Origin: Pseudomonas brassicacearum
Lineage (GTDB): Bacteria > Pseudomonadota > Gammaproteobacteria > Pseudomonadales > Pseudomonadaceae
NCBI RefSeq assembly: GCF_003732225.1
Contig: NZ_MOBJ01000005.1
Location: forward strand, 1-64,000
DNA: 64,000 nucleotides
Direction of reading: 5' to 3'
This document shows positions 47,457 through 56,900 of the stretch, in pieces (the stretch's first letter is position 1; every line of letters begins with the position of its first letter). The notes under the pieces are model-generated. The model saw only the letters and a list, made by a program, of their open reading frames with translations. It did not search any database and was not told the DNA's origin. A program made the translations under genes and the position numbers.

Positions 47457-48317
47457 ATGGACATCCTCTACCAGATTCGCGCGCGTCAGGATTCCTTCAG
47501 CGCCGGCGAAGGGCGGATTGCCCGGTTGCTACTCGACGATGTGGGGTTTGCCGCGTCGGCGAGCCTCGACGAACTGGCGCTGCGAGCCGAAGTCAGCAGC
47601 GCGACGCTCTCGCGGTTCGCCCGCAGCGTTGGCTGCCGTGACCTGCGCGATTTACGCCTGCAACTGGCCCAGGCCAGTGGTGTTGGCAGCCGTTTTCTCG
47701 ACCCGGCCCGGACGCCTGAGCAGTCGGCGTTTTATCGGCAGATCGTTGGCGATATCGAGTCGACGCTGCGTCAGCACTTGTCAGGTTTCGATGAGTCGCG
47801 TTTCGCCGACGCGGTGAAGTTGCTGGGCAAGGCGCGGATGATTCATGCGTTCGGCATGGGCGGTTGCTCGACACTTTGTAGCGATGAACTGCAAGTGCGA
47901 CTGGTGCGCCTCGGCTACCCGATTGCCACCTGCCATGACCCGGTGATGATGCGCGTGACCGCCGCGTCGCTGGGCGCAGAGCACGCGTTGATTGCCTGTT
48001 CGCTGACTGGCATCACCCCGGAATTGCTGGAGGCTGTCGAGTTGGCGCGCAGCTACGGCACACGCATTCTGGCGATCACCTTGGCCGACTCGCCGCTGGC
48101 GCAATTGGCCGATGTGCTGCTGCCGCTGCAAAGCGCCGAAACCTCGTTCATCTACAAACCGACGGCGGCGCGTTACGGCATGCTGCTGGCGATCGACGTG
48201 CTCGCCACCGAGCTGGCGCTGGCTCAACCTGAAGACAATCAAGAACGTCTGCGGCGGATCAAACTCGCCCTCGACGACTACCGTGGCGGCGATGATCATC
48301 TGCCGCTGGGAGACTGA
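47457..48317 (+). CDS. MurR/RpiR-family transcriptional regulator with SIS domain
   Basis: 286 residues. The N-terminal HTH_6 region (DELALRAEVSSATLSRFARS then VGCRDLRDLRLQLAQ) is followed by a SIS domain (MIHAFGMGGCSTLCSDELQV; ALIACSLTGITPELLEAVEL). SIS domains usually sense phosphosugars or amino sugars. In this operon the effector may be a D-amino-acid derivative. It lies 16 nt after gntP and 1 nt before the deacylase start. Confidence 0.88.
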   Translation: MDILYQIRARQDSFSAGEGRIARLLLDDVGFAASASLDELALRAEVSSATLSRFARSVGCRDLRDLRLQLAQASGVGSRFLDPARTPEQSAFYRQIVGDIESTLRQHLSGFDESRFADAVKLLGKARMIHAFGMGGCSTLCSDELQVRLVRLGYPIATCHDPVMMRVTAASLGAEHALIACSLTGITPELLEAVELARSYGTRILAITLADSPLAQLADVLLPLQSAETSFIYKPTAARYGMLLAIDVLATELALAQPEDNQERLRRIKLALDDYRGGDDHLPLGD

Positions 48318-48318
48318 C

Positions 48319-49776
48319 ATGCATTACCACACGCTGATCCGCAACGCCTTGATCATCGACGGCAGCAACACCCCTGGTTATCCCGCCGACGTGGCGATTA
48401 TGAACGGGCGTATCGAGCGTATCGGTGACTTGCAGGATGCCAGCGCCGATGAGGAAATCGACGCGACCGGGAGAGTGCTCGCGCCAGGTTTTATCGATGT
48501 GCACACCCACGACGATACGGTGGTGATCCGCCAGCCGCAGATGCTGCCAAAACTCAGCCAGGGTGTGACCACGGTGATCGTCGGCAACTGCGGGATCAGC
48601 GCCTCGCCGGTGAGTTTGCGCGGCGATCCGCCGGACCCGATGAACCTGCTCGGCACGTCCGCAGCCTTTGTCTATCCGCGTTTCAGCGATTACCGCGCGG
48701 CGGTCGAAGCGTCCAACCCGACGTTGAACGTGGCGGCACTGGTCGGCCACACGGCGCTGCGCAGTAACCATCTGGACGACCTGTTTCGCACCGCCACACC
48801 GAGCGAAATTGCGGCGATGCGCGAGCAACTGCGTGAGAGCCTGGAGGCCGGTGCGTTGGGCTTGTCCACAGGGTTGGCCTACGCCAGCGCGTTCTCGGCG
48901 TCCACCGACGAAGTCATGCAACTGACTGAAGAGCTGACGGCCTTCGGCGCGGTCTACACCACCCATTTGCGCAGCGAGTTCGAACCGGTGCTGGAGGCCA
49001 TGGCCGAGGCATTCCAGATCGCTCGCCACGCGAAAAGTCCGGTGATCATTTCCCATCTCAAATGCGCTGGCGCCGGTAACTGGGGGCGCAGTCCGCAGCT
49101 ATTGGCGTCCCTCGAACACGCGGCGAAAACCCACCCGGTAGGCTGCGATTGTTATCCCTATGCGGCGAGTTCCTCGACCCTGGACCTCAAGCAGGTGACC
49201 GACGCGTTTCGCATCACCATCACCTGGTCAACGCCACACCCTGAAGTGGGCGGCCGCGACCTGTTGGACATCGCCGCCGAGTGGGGCGTGCCGCTATTGG
49301 ACGTGGCTCGTCGTCTACAACCGGCCGGGGCGGTGTATTACGGCATGGACGAGGCGGATGTGCGGCGGATTCTGGCCCACCCGTTATCGATGATCGGTTC
49401 CGACGGCTTGCCGGAAGACCCGTTCCCGCATCCGCGTTTGTGGGGCGCGTTTCCACGGGTACTGGGGCACTTCAGTCGGGATCTCGGATTGTTCCCGTTG
49501 CACACGGCGGTGCACAAAATGACCGGGCTTTCCGCAGCGCGTTTCGGTCTGAAAGAGCGCGGTGAAATACGCGAAGGGCATTGGGCGGATCTGGTGCTGT
49601 TCGATCCATTGCGCGTGCGCGACGTGGCCGACTTCAATGATCCGCAACGGGCGGCAGAGGGGATTGATGGGGTGTGGGTCAATGGGGTCTTGAGCTACTG
49701 CGAAGGCAGGGCGAACGACAGCAGGGCCGGGCGTTTTCTGGCGCGGGAAGGGGATTTGCGTACAGGTTTTCATTGA
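48319..49776 (+). CDS. N-acyl-D-amino-acid deacylase (D-aminoacylase)
   Basis: 485 residues of the amidohydrolase superfamily. APGFIDVHTHDDTVVI is the metal-binding HxH, with GNCGISASPV holding the D-aminoacylase-specific cysteine ligand. STGLAYASAFSA, YTTHLRSEFE, VIISHLKCAG and MIGSDGLPEDPFPHPR are further family blocks. It releases free D-amino acids from N-acyl forms. ATG 48319 is the start, immediately after the RpiR stop. The C-terminal VNGVLSYCEGRANDSRAGRF is typical for the family. Confidence 0.9.
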   Translation: MHYHTLIRNALIIDGSNTPGYPADVAIMNGRIERIGDLQDASADEEIDATGRVLAPGFIDVHTHDDTVVIRQPQMLPKLSQGVTTVIVGNCGISASPVSLRGDPPDPMNLLGTSAAFVYPRFSDYRAAVEASNPTLNVAALVGHTALRSNHLDDLFRTATPSEIAAMREQLRESLEAGALGLSTGLAYASAFSASTDEVMQLTEELTAFGAVYTTHLRSEFEPVLEAMAEAFQIARHAKSPVIISHLKCAGAGNWGRSPQLLASLEHAAKTHPVGCDCYPYAASSSTLDLKQVTDAFRITITWSTPHPEVGGRDLLDIAAEWGVPLLDVARRLQPAGAVYYGMDEADVRRILAHPLSMIGSDGLPEDPFPHPRLWGAFPRVLGHFSRDLGLFPLHTAVHKMTGLSAARFGLKERGEIREGHWADLVLFDPLRVRDVADFNDPQRAAEGIDGVWVNGVLSYCEGRANDSRAGRFLAREGDLRTGFH

Positions 49777-49784
49777 TGGTTGAC

Positions 49785-49867
49785 GATCAAAAGATCGCAG
49801 CCTGCGGCAGCTCCTACGCCGAACGCATTCTCCTGTAGGAGCTGCCGCAGGCTGCGATCTTTTGATC
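49785..49867. repeat. REPIN with perfect 33-bp arms
   Basis: Arms 49785-49817 and 49835-49867 are exactly complementary (outer GATCAAAAGATCGCAGCCTG, inner ...CTCCTAC) around a 17-base centre. The centre is so short that the transcript could form one long hairpin. It may act as a terminator or mRNA stabiliser after the deacylase operon. Confidence 0.92.
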
Positions 49868-49971
49868 CACGTCTCATAGTGGCACTGTGAGATTAAAGAA
49901 AGCCATTACCAAGCCGAAGCGCTGTCATGCAACCCACCTATAGTGGGGCCTTTCCGTTTGGGAGTAGTGCA

Positions 49972-50340
49972 ATGAGCTTCGGTAAAACCACCCCGATCCT
50001 GCGGATCTTCGATGAAGCCAAGGCGCTGGAGTTCTACATCGACTTTCTCGGTTTCACGCTCGACTGGCAGCACTGTTTCGAGGCGAACTTCCCGATTTAT
50101 ATGCAAGTGTCACGGGGTGAATGTGTGCTGCACCTGTCCGAGCACCACGGCGACGCTACGCCGGGGTCGGCACTGCGTATCGAGACCGATGAGCTGGAAG
50201 CATTCCAGCAGCAATTGCTGGCCAAGGAATATCGCTTCGCTCATCCACAGATTCAGGCCATGCCCTGGGGCAGCCAGGACATGACCATCAGTGATCCGTT
50301 CGGTAATCAGTTGGTGTTTACCAATGCGATCAGCGCTTGA
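49972..50340 (+). CDS. Glyoxalase/bleomycin-resistance superfamily protein
   Basis: 122 residues with the paired beta-alpha-beta-beta-beta units of the VOC fold: TTPILRIFDEAKALEFYIDF, LGFTLDWQHCFEANFPIYMQ, and SQDMTISDPFGNQLVF at the end. It resembles Ble-type binding proteins without an assigned substrate. The length fits a single-domain dimer. A GGGAG sequence precedes ATG 49972. It is monocistronic, between the REPIN and fitA. Confidence 0.78.
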   Translation: MSFGKTTPILRIFDEAKALEFYIDFLGFTLDWQHCFEANFPIYMQVSRGECVLHLSEHHGDATPGSALRIETDELEAFQQQLLAKEYRFAHPQIQAMPWGSQDMTISDPFGNQLVFTNAISA

Positions 50341-50388
50341 TCCGTTCGGCAGCTCTGCGGTATTTGGTGGAGCAAGGTGTGTTAGCCT

Positions 50389-50410
50389 CAATCAATGATT
50401 TCATTGATTG
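50389..50410. promoter_or_regulatory. Candidate FitA operator (22-bp dyad)
   Basis: CAATCAATGA-TT-TCATTGATTG: two perfect 10-bp arms with a 2-base spacer, ending one base before the fitA ribosome site (AGGAGG, 50412-50417). Antitoxins of this family repress their own promoter by binding dyads of this kind. Confidence 0.6.
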
Positions 50411-50421
50411 CAGGAGGCATC

Positions 50422-50667
50422 ATGGCCAGCATCACGATTCGAAACCTTGACGATCAGATTAAAGAACAACTGCGAATAGCCGCCGCCCACAATGGGCATT
50501 CGATGGAGGAAGAGGCTCGCCTGATTCTGGGAAGAGCATTGGCCACTGTTGATCGGGCAGGAGGGCTTGGTAGCCGGATCCGCAGCAGGTTCAGCGCAAG
50601 CGGTGGGGTTGAGCTCGATTTGCCTTCACGCCAAGAGAAAGCGACAGCGGTGGATTTCTCCGAATGA
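50422..50667 (+). CDS. Antitoxin, FitA-like ribbon-helix-helix protein
   Basis: 81 residues. ASITIRNLDDQIKEQLRIAA with HNGHSMEEEARLIL is the Arc/FitA ribbon-helix-helix start. The C-terminal tail would wrap the toxin. ATG 50422 follows a perfect AGGAGG. Its stop overlaps the toxin start (ATGA at 50664-50667). As the labile partner it neutralises the PIN toxin and, with it, represses the promoter. Confidence 0.9.
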   Translation: MASITIRNLDDQIKEQLRIAAAHNGHSMEEEARLILGRALATVDRAGGLGSRIRSRFSASGGVELDLPSRQEKATAVDFSE

Positions 50668-51083
50668 TAGTGCTCGATACCAATGTTCTTTCGGAGTTCA
50701 TGCGGGTCGAGCCTGATATACACGTGTTGGTCTGGGTCGACGCACAACCGGCGATGGATCTGGCAATCACTGCGGTTACCGTGGCAGAAATTCTCCATGG
50801 TATTGCCCGGCTCCCGTTCGGCAAGCGCAAACAGAAACTTGAAGCGCATGCGATGGCGATGTTCGAAGAAGACTTCGCCGGAAGAATATTGCCGTTTGAT
50901 GCCCATGCCGCCGTCGAGTACGCGACGCTGGTGGCGGGCTGCGAAGCAAACGGTCGAGCGGCGTCGATGGCCGATGCACAGATTGCCGCCATTTGCCGAA
51001 CCCACGGTGCCCTGATTGCTACTCGCAATGTTCGGGACTTTGAGTTTCCCGGGGTTGAGGCGATCAATCCGTGGGAGGCCTGA
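50664..51083 (+). CDS. PIN-domain toxin, FitB/VapC-like ribonuclease
   Basis: 139 residues. MIVLDTNVLSEFMR opens the PIN fold. The four acidic metal ligands are present at D5, E42, D104 and D125 (VRDF). It probably cleaves a structured RNA such as tRNA or rRNA when free of antitoxin. Translation is coupled to the antitoxin. The pair lies at the edge of the Tc toxin locus and may help keep that region in the chromosome (inference). Confidence 0.9.
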   Translation: MIVLDTNVLSEFMRVEPDIHVLVWVDAQPAMDLAITAVTVAEILHGIARLPFGKRKQKLEAHAMAMFEEDFAGRILPFDAHAAVEYATLVAGCEANGRAASMADAQIAAICRTHGALIATRNVRDFEFPGVEAINPWEA

Positions 51084-51137
51084 ACGGATTGATCGCCTTC
51101 GCTGGTTTGACCCGCTGTCGAGTTTTAGGGGGAAAGG

Positions 51138-53960
51138 TTATCGGCCAAGTGATTTGTTGTGTTCGTTAAGCCTGAACAGTAGTTCCCTTCCGTGTTGTAT
51201 CGTGGCACGGGTTTTGGTGATCTCGTGTTGTATTTCTGTGCGGCGTAATGTGTTGGAATTTGCATTGCCTACATTATTAGTCATCAGGTCTCGGGCTAGA
51301 TTTAGATGTCCTTTCACACCGTTGGCATAAAACTCCTCTACGCCCAACGTATCAAAAGCAGCATTGATGGCGTTGGAGTCGTTCTCCAGATATTCATCGA
51401 GCTCAAGCAGTTTGTTGTTCAAACGTTCGATTTTCTGTGCCGGTATGCCGTTCAAGGCTTTGGTTGCCTGGGTGGAGGCTTCGAAGTTTGAAGTCCATGC
51501 GCCGCGAACCCCTCCTACGAATGCCATAAACATATTGGTGGTGGCTGTTGATAGGTTTTTTTGTCCTGTTTTGTTGAATGGACTAACGTTTTTTTTTAAT
51601 TTTTTTAATTGCGCTATTGGTTTGTCAGGAGTGGTTCTTGCGCTTTTTTCTATACCCTTGGGGGTCAACTCAGTAACTTGTGGGTATATCGAGGCGGCTA
51701 GATGTCGAGTTGCATCAAATTTGCCTGCGATGTAATCAATAGTCAATGAGGTAGCTGTTGCTGCAGCCGCTGCTCCGAGCATGCTAGGTGCTGCTGCTAA
51801 ACCGACGACCAGAGAGGTCGCGTTCTTGACTGCATTGTAGGCGTAGTGTTGAAAGAGTCTTTTGACTATGCCTTTTTTATCAAGGCTGTTGTAGATTTGG
51901 TAGTTTAATGTATCTACTCGGTTGTGCACTTCGGCCAAAATACCCGGGTAGGTCGCTATTTCTTCCTTGATGTTGAATTCTTCTTTGTTGTTGCCGTGTT
52001 GATCGGTGTAGCGCAGCGGATTATTCCCGACCATGCAATACAGATTCAACCCGTCAACCGCGCCTGCCGGGTCGGGACTGATCCAGCGCTGCAACCACGG
52101 CGCGTAATACCGGTGCCCGTAGTAATAAAGGCCACTGGCATCGCGCTCCTTGCCGGAATATCGAATGGTTCGGTAATCGGCTTCCACCGCCGAACGAGAA
52201 GCCGTCCACGCCGTTCCGCCATAAGGGAAATAACTTTCCTGGCTGATCAACCAGGCCTGGTCGTCGAGTTCCAGCGAGCTGGAACCCAGATGGTCGTCAA
52301 GGCTATAGCGCAGTTGACCTGCTGCCGGGATGCCCGACGGCTGTCCTTCAGTCCAGTGCAGGTAGCGAACGCTGCAGCGGCCGGCTTGCACGGTGATGAC
52401 TTCCAGGCGTTCGTTAGTGCGGGTACGGATTTCGAGACCCGGCAGGTAGCGGACTTCCCGGGTGTGGGTCACCGACGCTGCATAGGTTGTTTGTATCTTG
52501 CGTACGCGTTGACCGCTGCTGTCGTAGCAATAGCGCTCAATGTCATCGCGACCCTCTTCACGCTGGACCAGCATCACACTGCCGAGTTGATTGCGGGCGT
52601 TCCATCCCAGAGCCTGGCCCGGTTGCAGCGCCTGCTGGTTACCGTTGGCATCGAAGTTTGCTGCAATGTCAGGCGTTGAGTCGCCCTTGTTCCAGGACAG
52701 GAGGAGATTGCTTGCGGCGGTAACGTTCAGAGTCCGGGTGTAGTTGTTGCGATCACGAACATGGCGCAGTTCGGTCAGGTTGCCGCCGGCGTCGTAGTCG
52801 TAGTGCTGGGTAAAGTTGAACAGTTGCCGGGCATCAATGGGTGTCCTGCCGAGAGCGGGAAGGTGTGGCTGGGGGTCAGCTCCGCCTGCTTCCCGTCCGG
52901 TTGCGCTGATCAGTTGGTAGAGGCTGTCGTAGGTAAACGTGCTGACGGCTTCGACCTTTTGGTTGCTGCCAAATTGCACAGGCTGGGCCTTGTCCTCAAT
53001 TTGCGTCACATTGCCCACCGCGTCATAGGTGTAATGCAGAGCCTGTAACGTACTGGTGGAAACGGACGCGGTGAGCGAGGTCAATCGACCGCTGGCCGGA
53101 TCGAACACGGCGCGGCTGATAACGTTGTTGCCGGCCGTCTGGGATTCCACCTGGCCGAAGGCGTTGTAGGCGAGGTCCTTCACGATGGTTTTTTCGATCG
53201 CGACGTCTTTTATTTTCAGGCCCACGGCCTTGAGCAGGCCGGCGACATCAAACGAAAAGCGCTGTTGGTGTTGACCGGCATCGACTTGCCGGATGACTTC
53301 TCCCGTGGCGTCGTAGTGCCAGCTCGTTGTGTGACCGTCACCCGCTTCCCGTAATACATCCCGGTTCGTTTCATCCTCCGGCCAGTCTGGCTGTTCAGCG
53401 CTCAAGAGGAAGTGCCGTGTCTGGCTCAAGGGCTTGGCGCAGAGTGCGTACTCACTGATGAGTAGAGTACCGGCGCTGTCATCGTGGCGAATCAATGCGC
53501 CACACCGATTGAGTGCAGCGGAATCTGACGAGCTGTCACCGTAGCTGAAACGTTCGACAATGCGTGAGGGATGTCCTGGTGACTCTTCCTGGATGGCTAT
53601 CGGCCGCAGTTGATTATCGAAGGTCGTTTGCCAGTGACTGCCACGCTGATCCCAGTTGCGCAGCGTCTGGCCGGCATCCCCAGGCAGATTCAGACGCCAC
53701 CCGGCGTCGACGCTGTCCACCAGCAGCGGCTTGCCGGACAAGCTGTAGACGGTCGTCAGATTGGCTTTTGATGTTTCGGCAAACAGTCGTGGGTCCCACT
53801 GCGCAATCAGGTGCCCGGCAGTGTTGTAGTACTGATGGGAAATACGTGCTTGGGGGGCGGCCTCTGCGCTGCGCCGCCAATAAGCGATTTGTCGAACGGG
53901 CAGGCCTCGGCTGTCGATCACATTGATCGTCGGCGTCTTGCGATGCAGTTGTGCGCTCAT
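51138..53960 (-). CDS. tccC: TccC/Rhs-family Tc toxin component C with unrecognised C-terminal effector
   Basis: 940 residues. Residues 1 to ~650 are the RHS shell (VIDSRGLPVRQIAYWRR start; GKERDASGLYYYGHRYYAPW; DPAGAVDGLNLYCM from D630), which with TcaC forms the cocoon holding the effector. The remaining ~285 residues (51138 to ~51990) are AT-rich and match no family I recognise. They comprise a helical start, a hydrophobic stretch (LVVGLAAAPSMLGAAAAATA), a basic region and a charged helical tail. Its start overlaps the tcaC stop (ATGA). Last gene of the Tc operon. No immunity-like gene follows. Confidence 0.9.
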   Translation of the reverse strand: MSAQLHRKTPTINVIDSRGLPVRQIAYWRRSAEAAPQARISHQYYNTAGHLIAQWDPRLFAETSKANLTTVYSLSGKPLLVDSVDAGWRLNLPGDAGQTLRNWDQRGSHWQTTFDNQLRPIAIQEESPGHPSRIVERFSYGDSSSDSAALNRCGALIRHDDSAGTLLISEYALCAKPLSQTRHFLLSAEQPDWPEDETNRDVLREAGDGHTTSWHYDATGEVIRQVDAGQHQQRFSFDVAGLLKAVGLKIKDVAIEKTIVKDLAYNAFGQVESQTAGNNVISRAVFDPASGRLTSLTASVSTSTLQALHYTYDAVGNVTQIEDKAQPVQFGSNQKVEAVSTFTYDSLYQLISATGREAGGADPQPHLPALGRTPIDARQLFNFTQHYDYDAGGNLTELRHVRDRNNYTRTLNVTAASNLLLSWNKGDSTPDIAANFDANGNQQALQPGQALGWNARNQLGSVMLVQREEGRDDIERYCYDSSGQRVRKIQTTYAASVTHTREVRYLPGLEIRTRTNERLEVITVQAGRCSVRYLHWTEGQPSGIPAAGQLRYSLDDHLGSSSLELDDQAWLISQESYFPYGGTAWTASRSAVEADYRTIRYSGKERDASGLYYYGHRYYAPWLQRWISPDPAGAVDGLNLYCMVGNNPLRYTDQHGNNKEEFNIKEEIATYPGILAEVHNRVDTLNYQIYNSLDKKGIVKRLFQHYAYNAVKNATSLVVGLAAAPSMLGAAAAATATSLTIDYIAGKFDATRHLAASIYPQVTELTPKGIEKSARTTPDKPIAQLKKLKKNVSPFNKTGQKNLSTATTNMFMAFVGGVRGAWTSNFEASTQATKALNGIPAQKIERLNNKLLELDEYLENDSNAINAAFDTLGVEEFYANGVKGHLNLARDLMTNNVGNANSNTLRRTEIQHEITKTRATIQHGRELLFRLNEHNKSLGR

Positions 53961-56900
53961 GCGTCACCCCCGCCAGTGGAGGCCTTATTGAGGGTGATTT
54001 CCTCGAGTGTATCGTTCTCGTCTTCGTCCAGGGTGTACCAGGGATGACGGGTATGCCGTCGCATATAGGAAACACCGCCTTGCATGGCGAGGCGTGTGTG
54101 GGTAGGGCGACCCAATGGATCGTAAAACTGCAGATCGCAGTGACCGAACTGCCGTAAAGACACATCGTTGATGTAGCGGTGCTGATCGGCGAAGTAGGGG
54201 CGGTATGTCCGGATCGCCAATCCCTTGTTGTTGTATTCGACCCGTTCACTGACGCGCCAGCGCTGCGCGGCGATCTGTTCCTGCGGTGTTGTGCCGTTGA
54301 GCGTCAGCTCTCCCTTGTTGTTGACGACATAGGCTGTGCCTGACTCGACCTTGTGTTTATGTTGTAGCGTCCGGCCGAAGCCGTCGCAGCAGGTGACAGC
54401 GATGCGGATTTGCCTCTGGTCGTCATCGGGATAACGATCGGCGACCAGTGCGGCAATATGCACCGGTTCACGGACCGAGGTATCGAGTTCGGTTTTCAGT
54501 TTCGTTTCATCGGCCGAGAGGGTCTCAAGGTCTGCCAGGCGACTGCGGGCCGAAGCGCAGATGTGTCCGCTCGGCAGCAAGTCACTGTTGGCCACGCAGC
54601 GTGTCAGCCAGCCGGTGTCCTTCAAGGCTGTATCCGAGATGCGGCCCATCCAGCTGAATGGTGCGTAATAGATGGCAGTGGCGGCGTCTTGCAGAGCTTC
54701 TTTGTCCTGTTTGATCGCGTCTGCCGGGCTTTTGAATAGCGGCCGTTTGTACTCACCTATAGGTTTGAAACCGACGAGCTTGTCGCTCTTGTAGCCGTAA
54801 AAGCTGGTGGCCAGCACCTGGCCGAAAGCATCAACGAGGCCTTCTTGTACGTTGCCATTGGGATCGGTAACGCTCAGGGGTAGGAGTGAGCGGTAGTCAT
54901 AGATGGCCTTGGTGACGCAGCCATCGGGCAATTTGAACTCGGTGATGAAGCAGTGGTAGTTGTCGTAGCTGACCTCGGTCGGATCAAGGCTTTTGCTCGT
55001 CTGTAAGGTCTGTGGCCGGTAAAAGCCTTCCAGCAGGGCATAGGTCACGAAGCCGCTTTTGACGGACCAGAGTTTTTTGGGGGACGTGGACACCGGGAGA
55101 AAATCGGTCATGCGGTGATAGTCACTTCGTTCGAGCAGCCTTCCCTTGGGGCGAGAGTCTTGTGGCAATACGCTGAAGGCTTTCAGGGCTGTTTCGTCCA
55201 GCTCGGCTGTTTCCAGGTGGTCAGTCAGGGCTTCGAAGTGGGCGACACCATCCGGCAGGGTTTCTGCGGTGGTGTTCTTGTAGCGTTGCACGGACAGGCC
55301 AGTCAGGACGCGCTGGGTCGTCCAGGCCGTTCCCTTGATGAGCGTGATGAGTTTTTCGTAAGTCATGACCTTTGTGAGCAGCCCCAAGGCTTCGGGTGCT
55401 TTGGGAAGCCTCAACGCGTTGGTGCGCTGACGGTAAGGCAGACCCAGCCGCCATCCTTGGGCGTTATCGAGATGAATGAACTCGGCAAGGGTTTCGTTCA
55501 GGTAGTAGAACTGCTGCGCCGGATCGTGAGCGTCGCGCCACCATTGTTGTTGGTCGGCATCGCTGAACGGCGGGGTATCGCTGCCGGTTTTGCGTCGGGC
55601 GTAATGGACGCTCACGCCATGCGTCAGTGCACCGTAGGTGTCGTACTGCAGATTGAAGGTGTGCTGGCATTGCGGGTCATCAATAATGCCTTCGTATTGG
55701 TAACTGATGGACTCCAGTAGCAGTGGCAACATTCGGGCGTAGCGCTGGTTGTCCCTTGGCGCTTGCAGCAGGCGTACCCGGTAGCGGTTTTCCTGAACCG
55801 AATACAGCGTTCGGGTTTTCAGACGCTTATCGAGACCGAAGAGTTCGGTACGTAGTAAATGACCGCTGAGGGCACGGGTCATTTCAAGGGCGGTCGCCAC
55901 GTTTGGCGGAGTGATGAGTGAGTCGCTTTTGGTGTCGGGTGAGTAGCGGAACAACAACGCGTTGCCCAGCGGTACGGCTTGCCTGTCAGCAGGGTGATAA
56001 CCGCTACGTGACGCATCGACTGTTTGCCCGGTATGGAACCAGCTCTTTTTCAGACACGGCGCTGTGAAACCTTGCGAGTCGACATCGCCGGGGTTGGTTT
56101 CACTGTCGGTTTGCAGTAACAGACCAAAGCCACGAAACTCCCGTTCGATACCGTCGTAATAGCCTTGGCGATAGGAAAAGCTCTGGGTCAGTCGGTTACC
56201 GGTAATCTCGTCGAGTTGGGCCTGTTTCTCGACCAGATGCAGGGCAAAGGGCACATGACAGGTGAGGGGCTTGCCGGCTTTGACTTTCTCTGCTTTTTCA
56301 TCCAGCCACTCTTGTGCCGAACTGCGGTAGTGGATTCTGCCTGCCGCGCCCATGTTGTTATTGGTCCCCGTGAGTAAGTACGGTTTTTCACTGACGAAGT
56401 CATAGCGCCAATGCTTGGGGGCCATATGCGGCACGCTGAGTATCAGGCTGGAGCAGCCAAGCCCTTGCAGGTCGGCGATACTCACCTGGCAGAAGCGCTC
56501 ATAGCGCACCCCTTGCGGCCAGGGCAGGGCAACTGAAGTGCTGAAACCGTTGCCGCTGCGGTTCATGAAGATCTGTGCCTGCTCCGCTTCCAGATAGATC
56601 AGGTCGGCGGCGCCGGAGCCGTCCAGATCCGCGAGGCGGATACGCGAGGCGTCGAATGTCTCGTACGCAAGGTTCAGCGAGCCCAGTACGATACCTTTAC
56701 CGAAACGTCCGCGTCCCAGGTTTGGCCAGCACTTCACTTCATTGTGGCGAATGCGCACCAGGTGCTGTTGGCCACTGCCCAGGATATCGCTGAAAGCCAC
56801 CAGTTCGGTGGGCGAAGACGTGAGCGCGGGAAGGGCGTCTTCGTCCTCTTTACGAGGCACTTCGCGCGCGGCACCAAAGCCCTGTTCTCGTTGATTGGCG

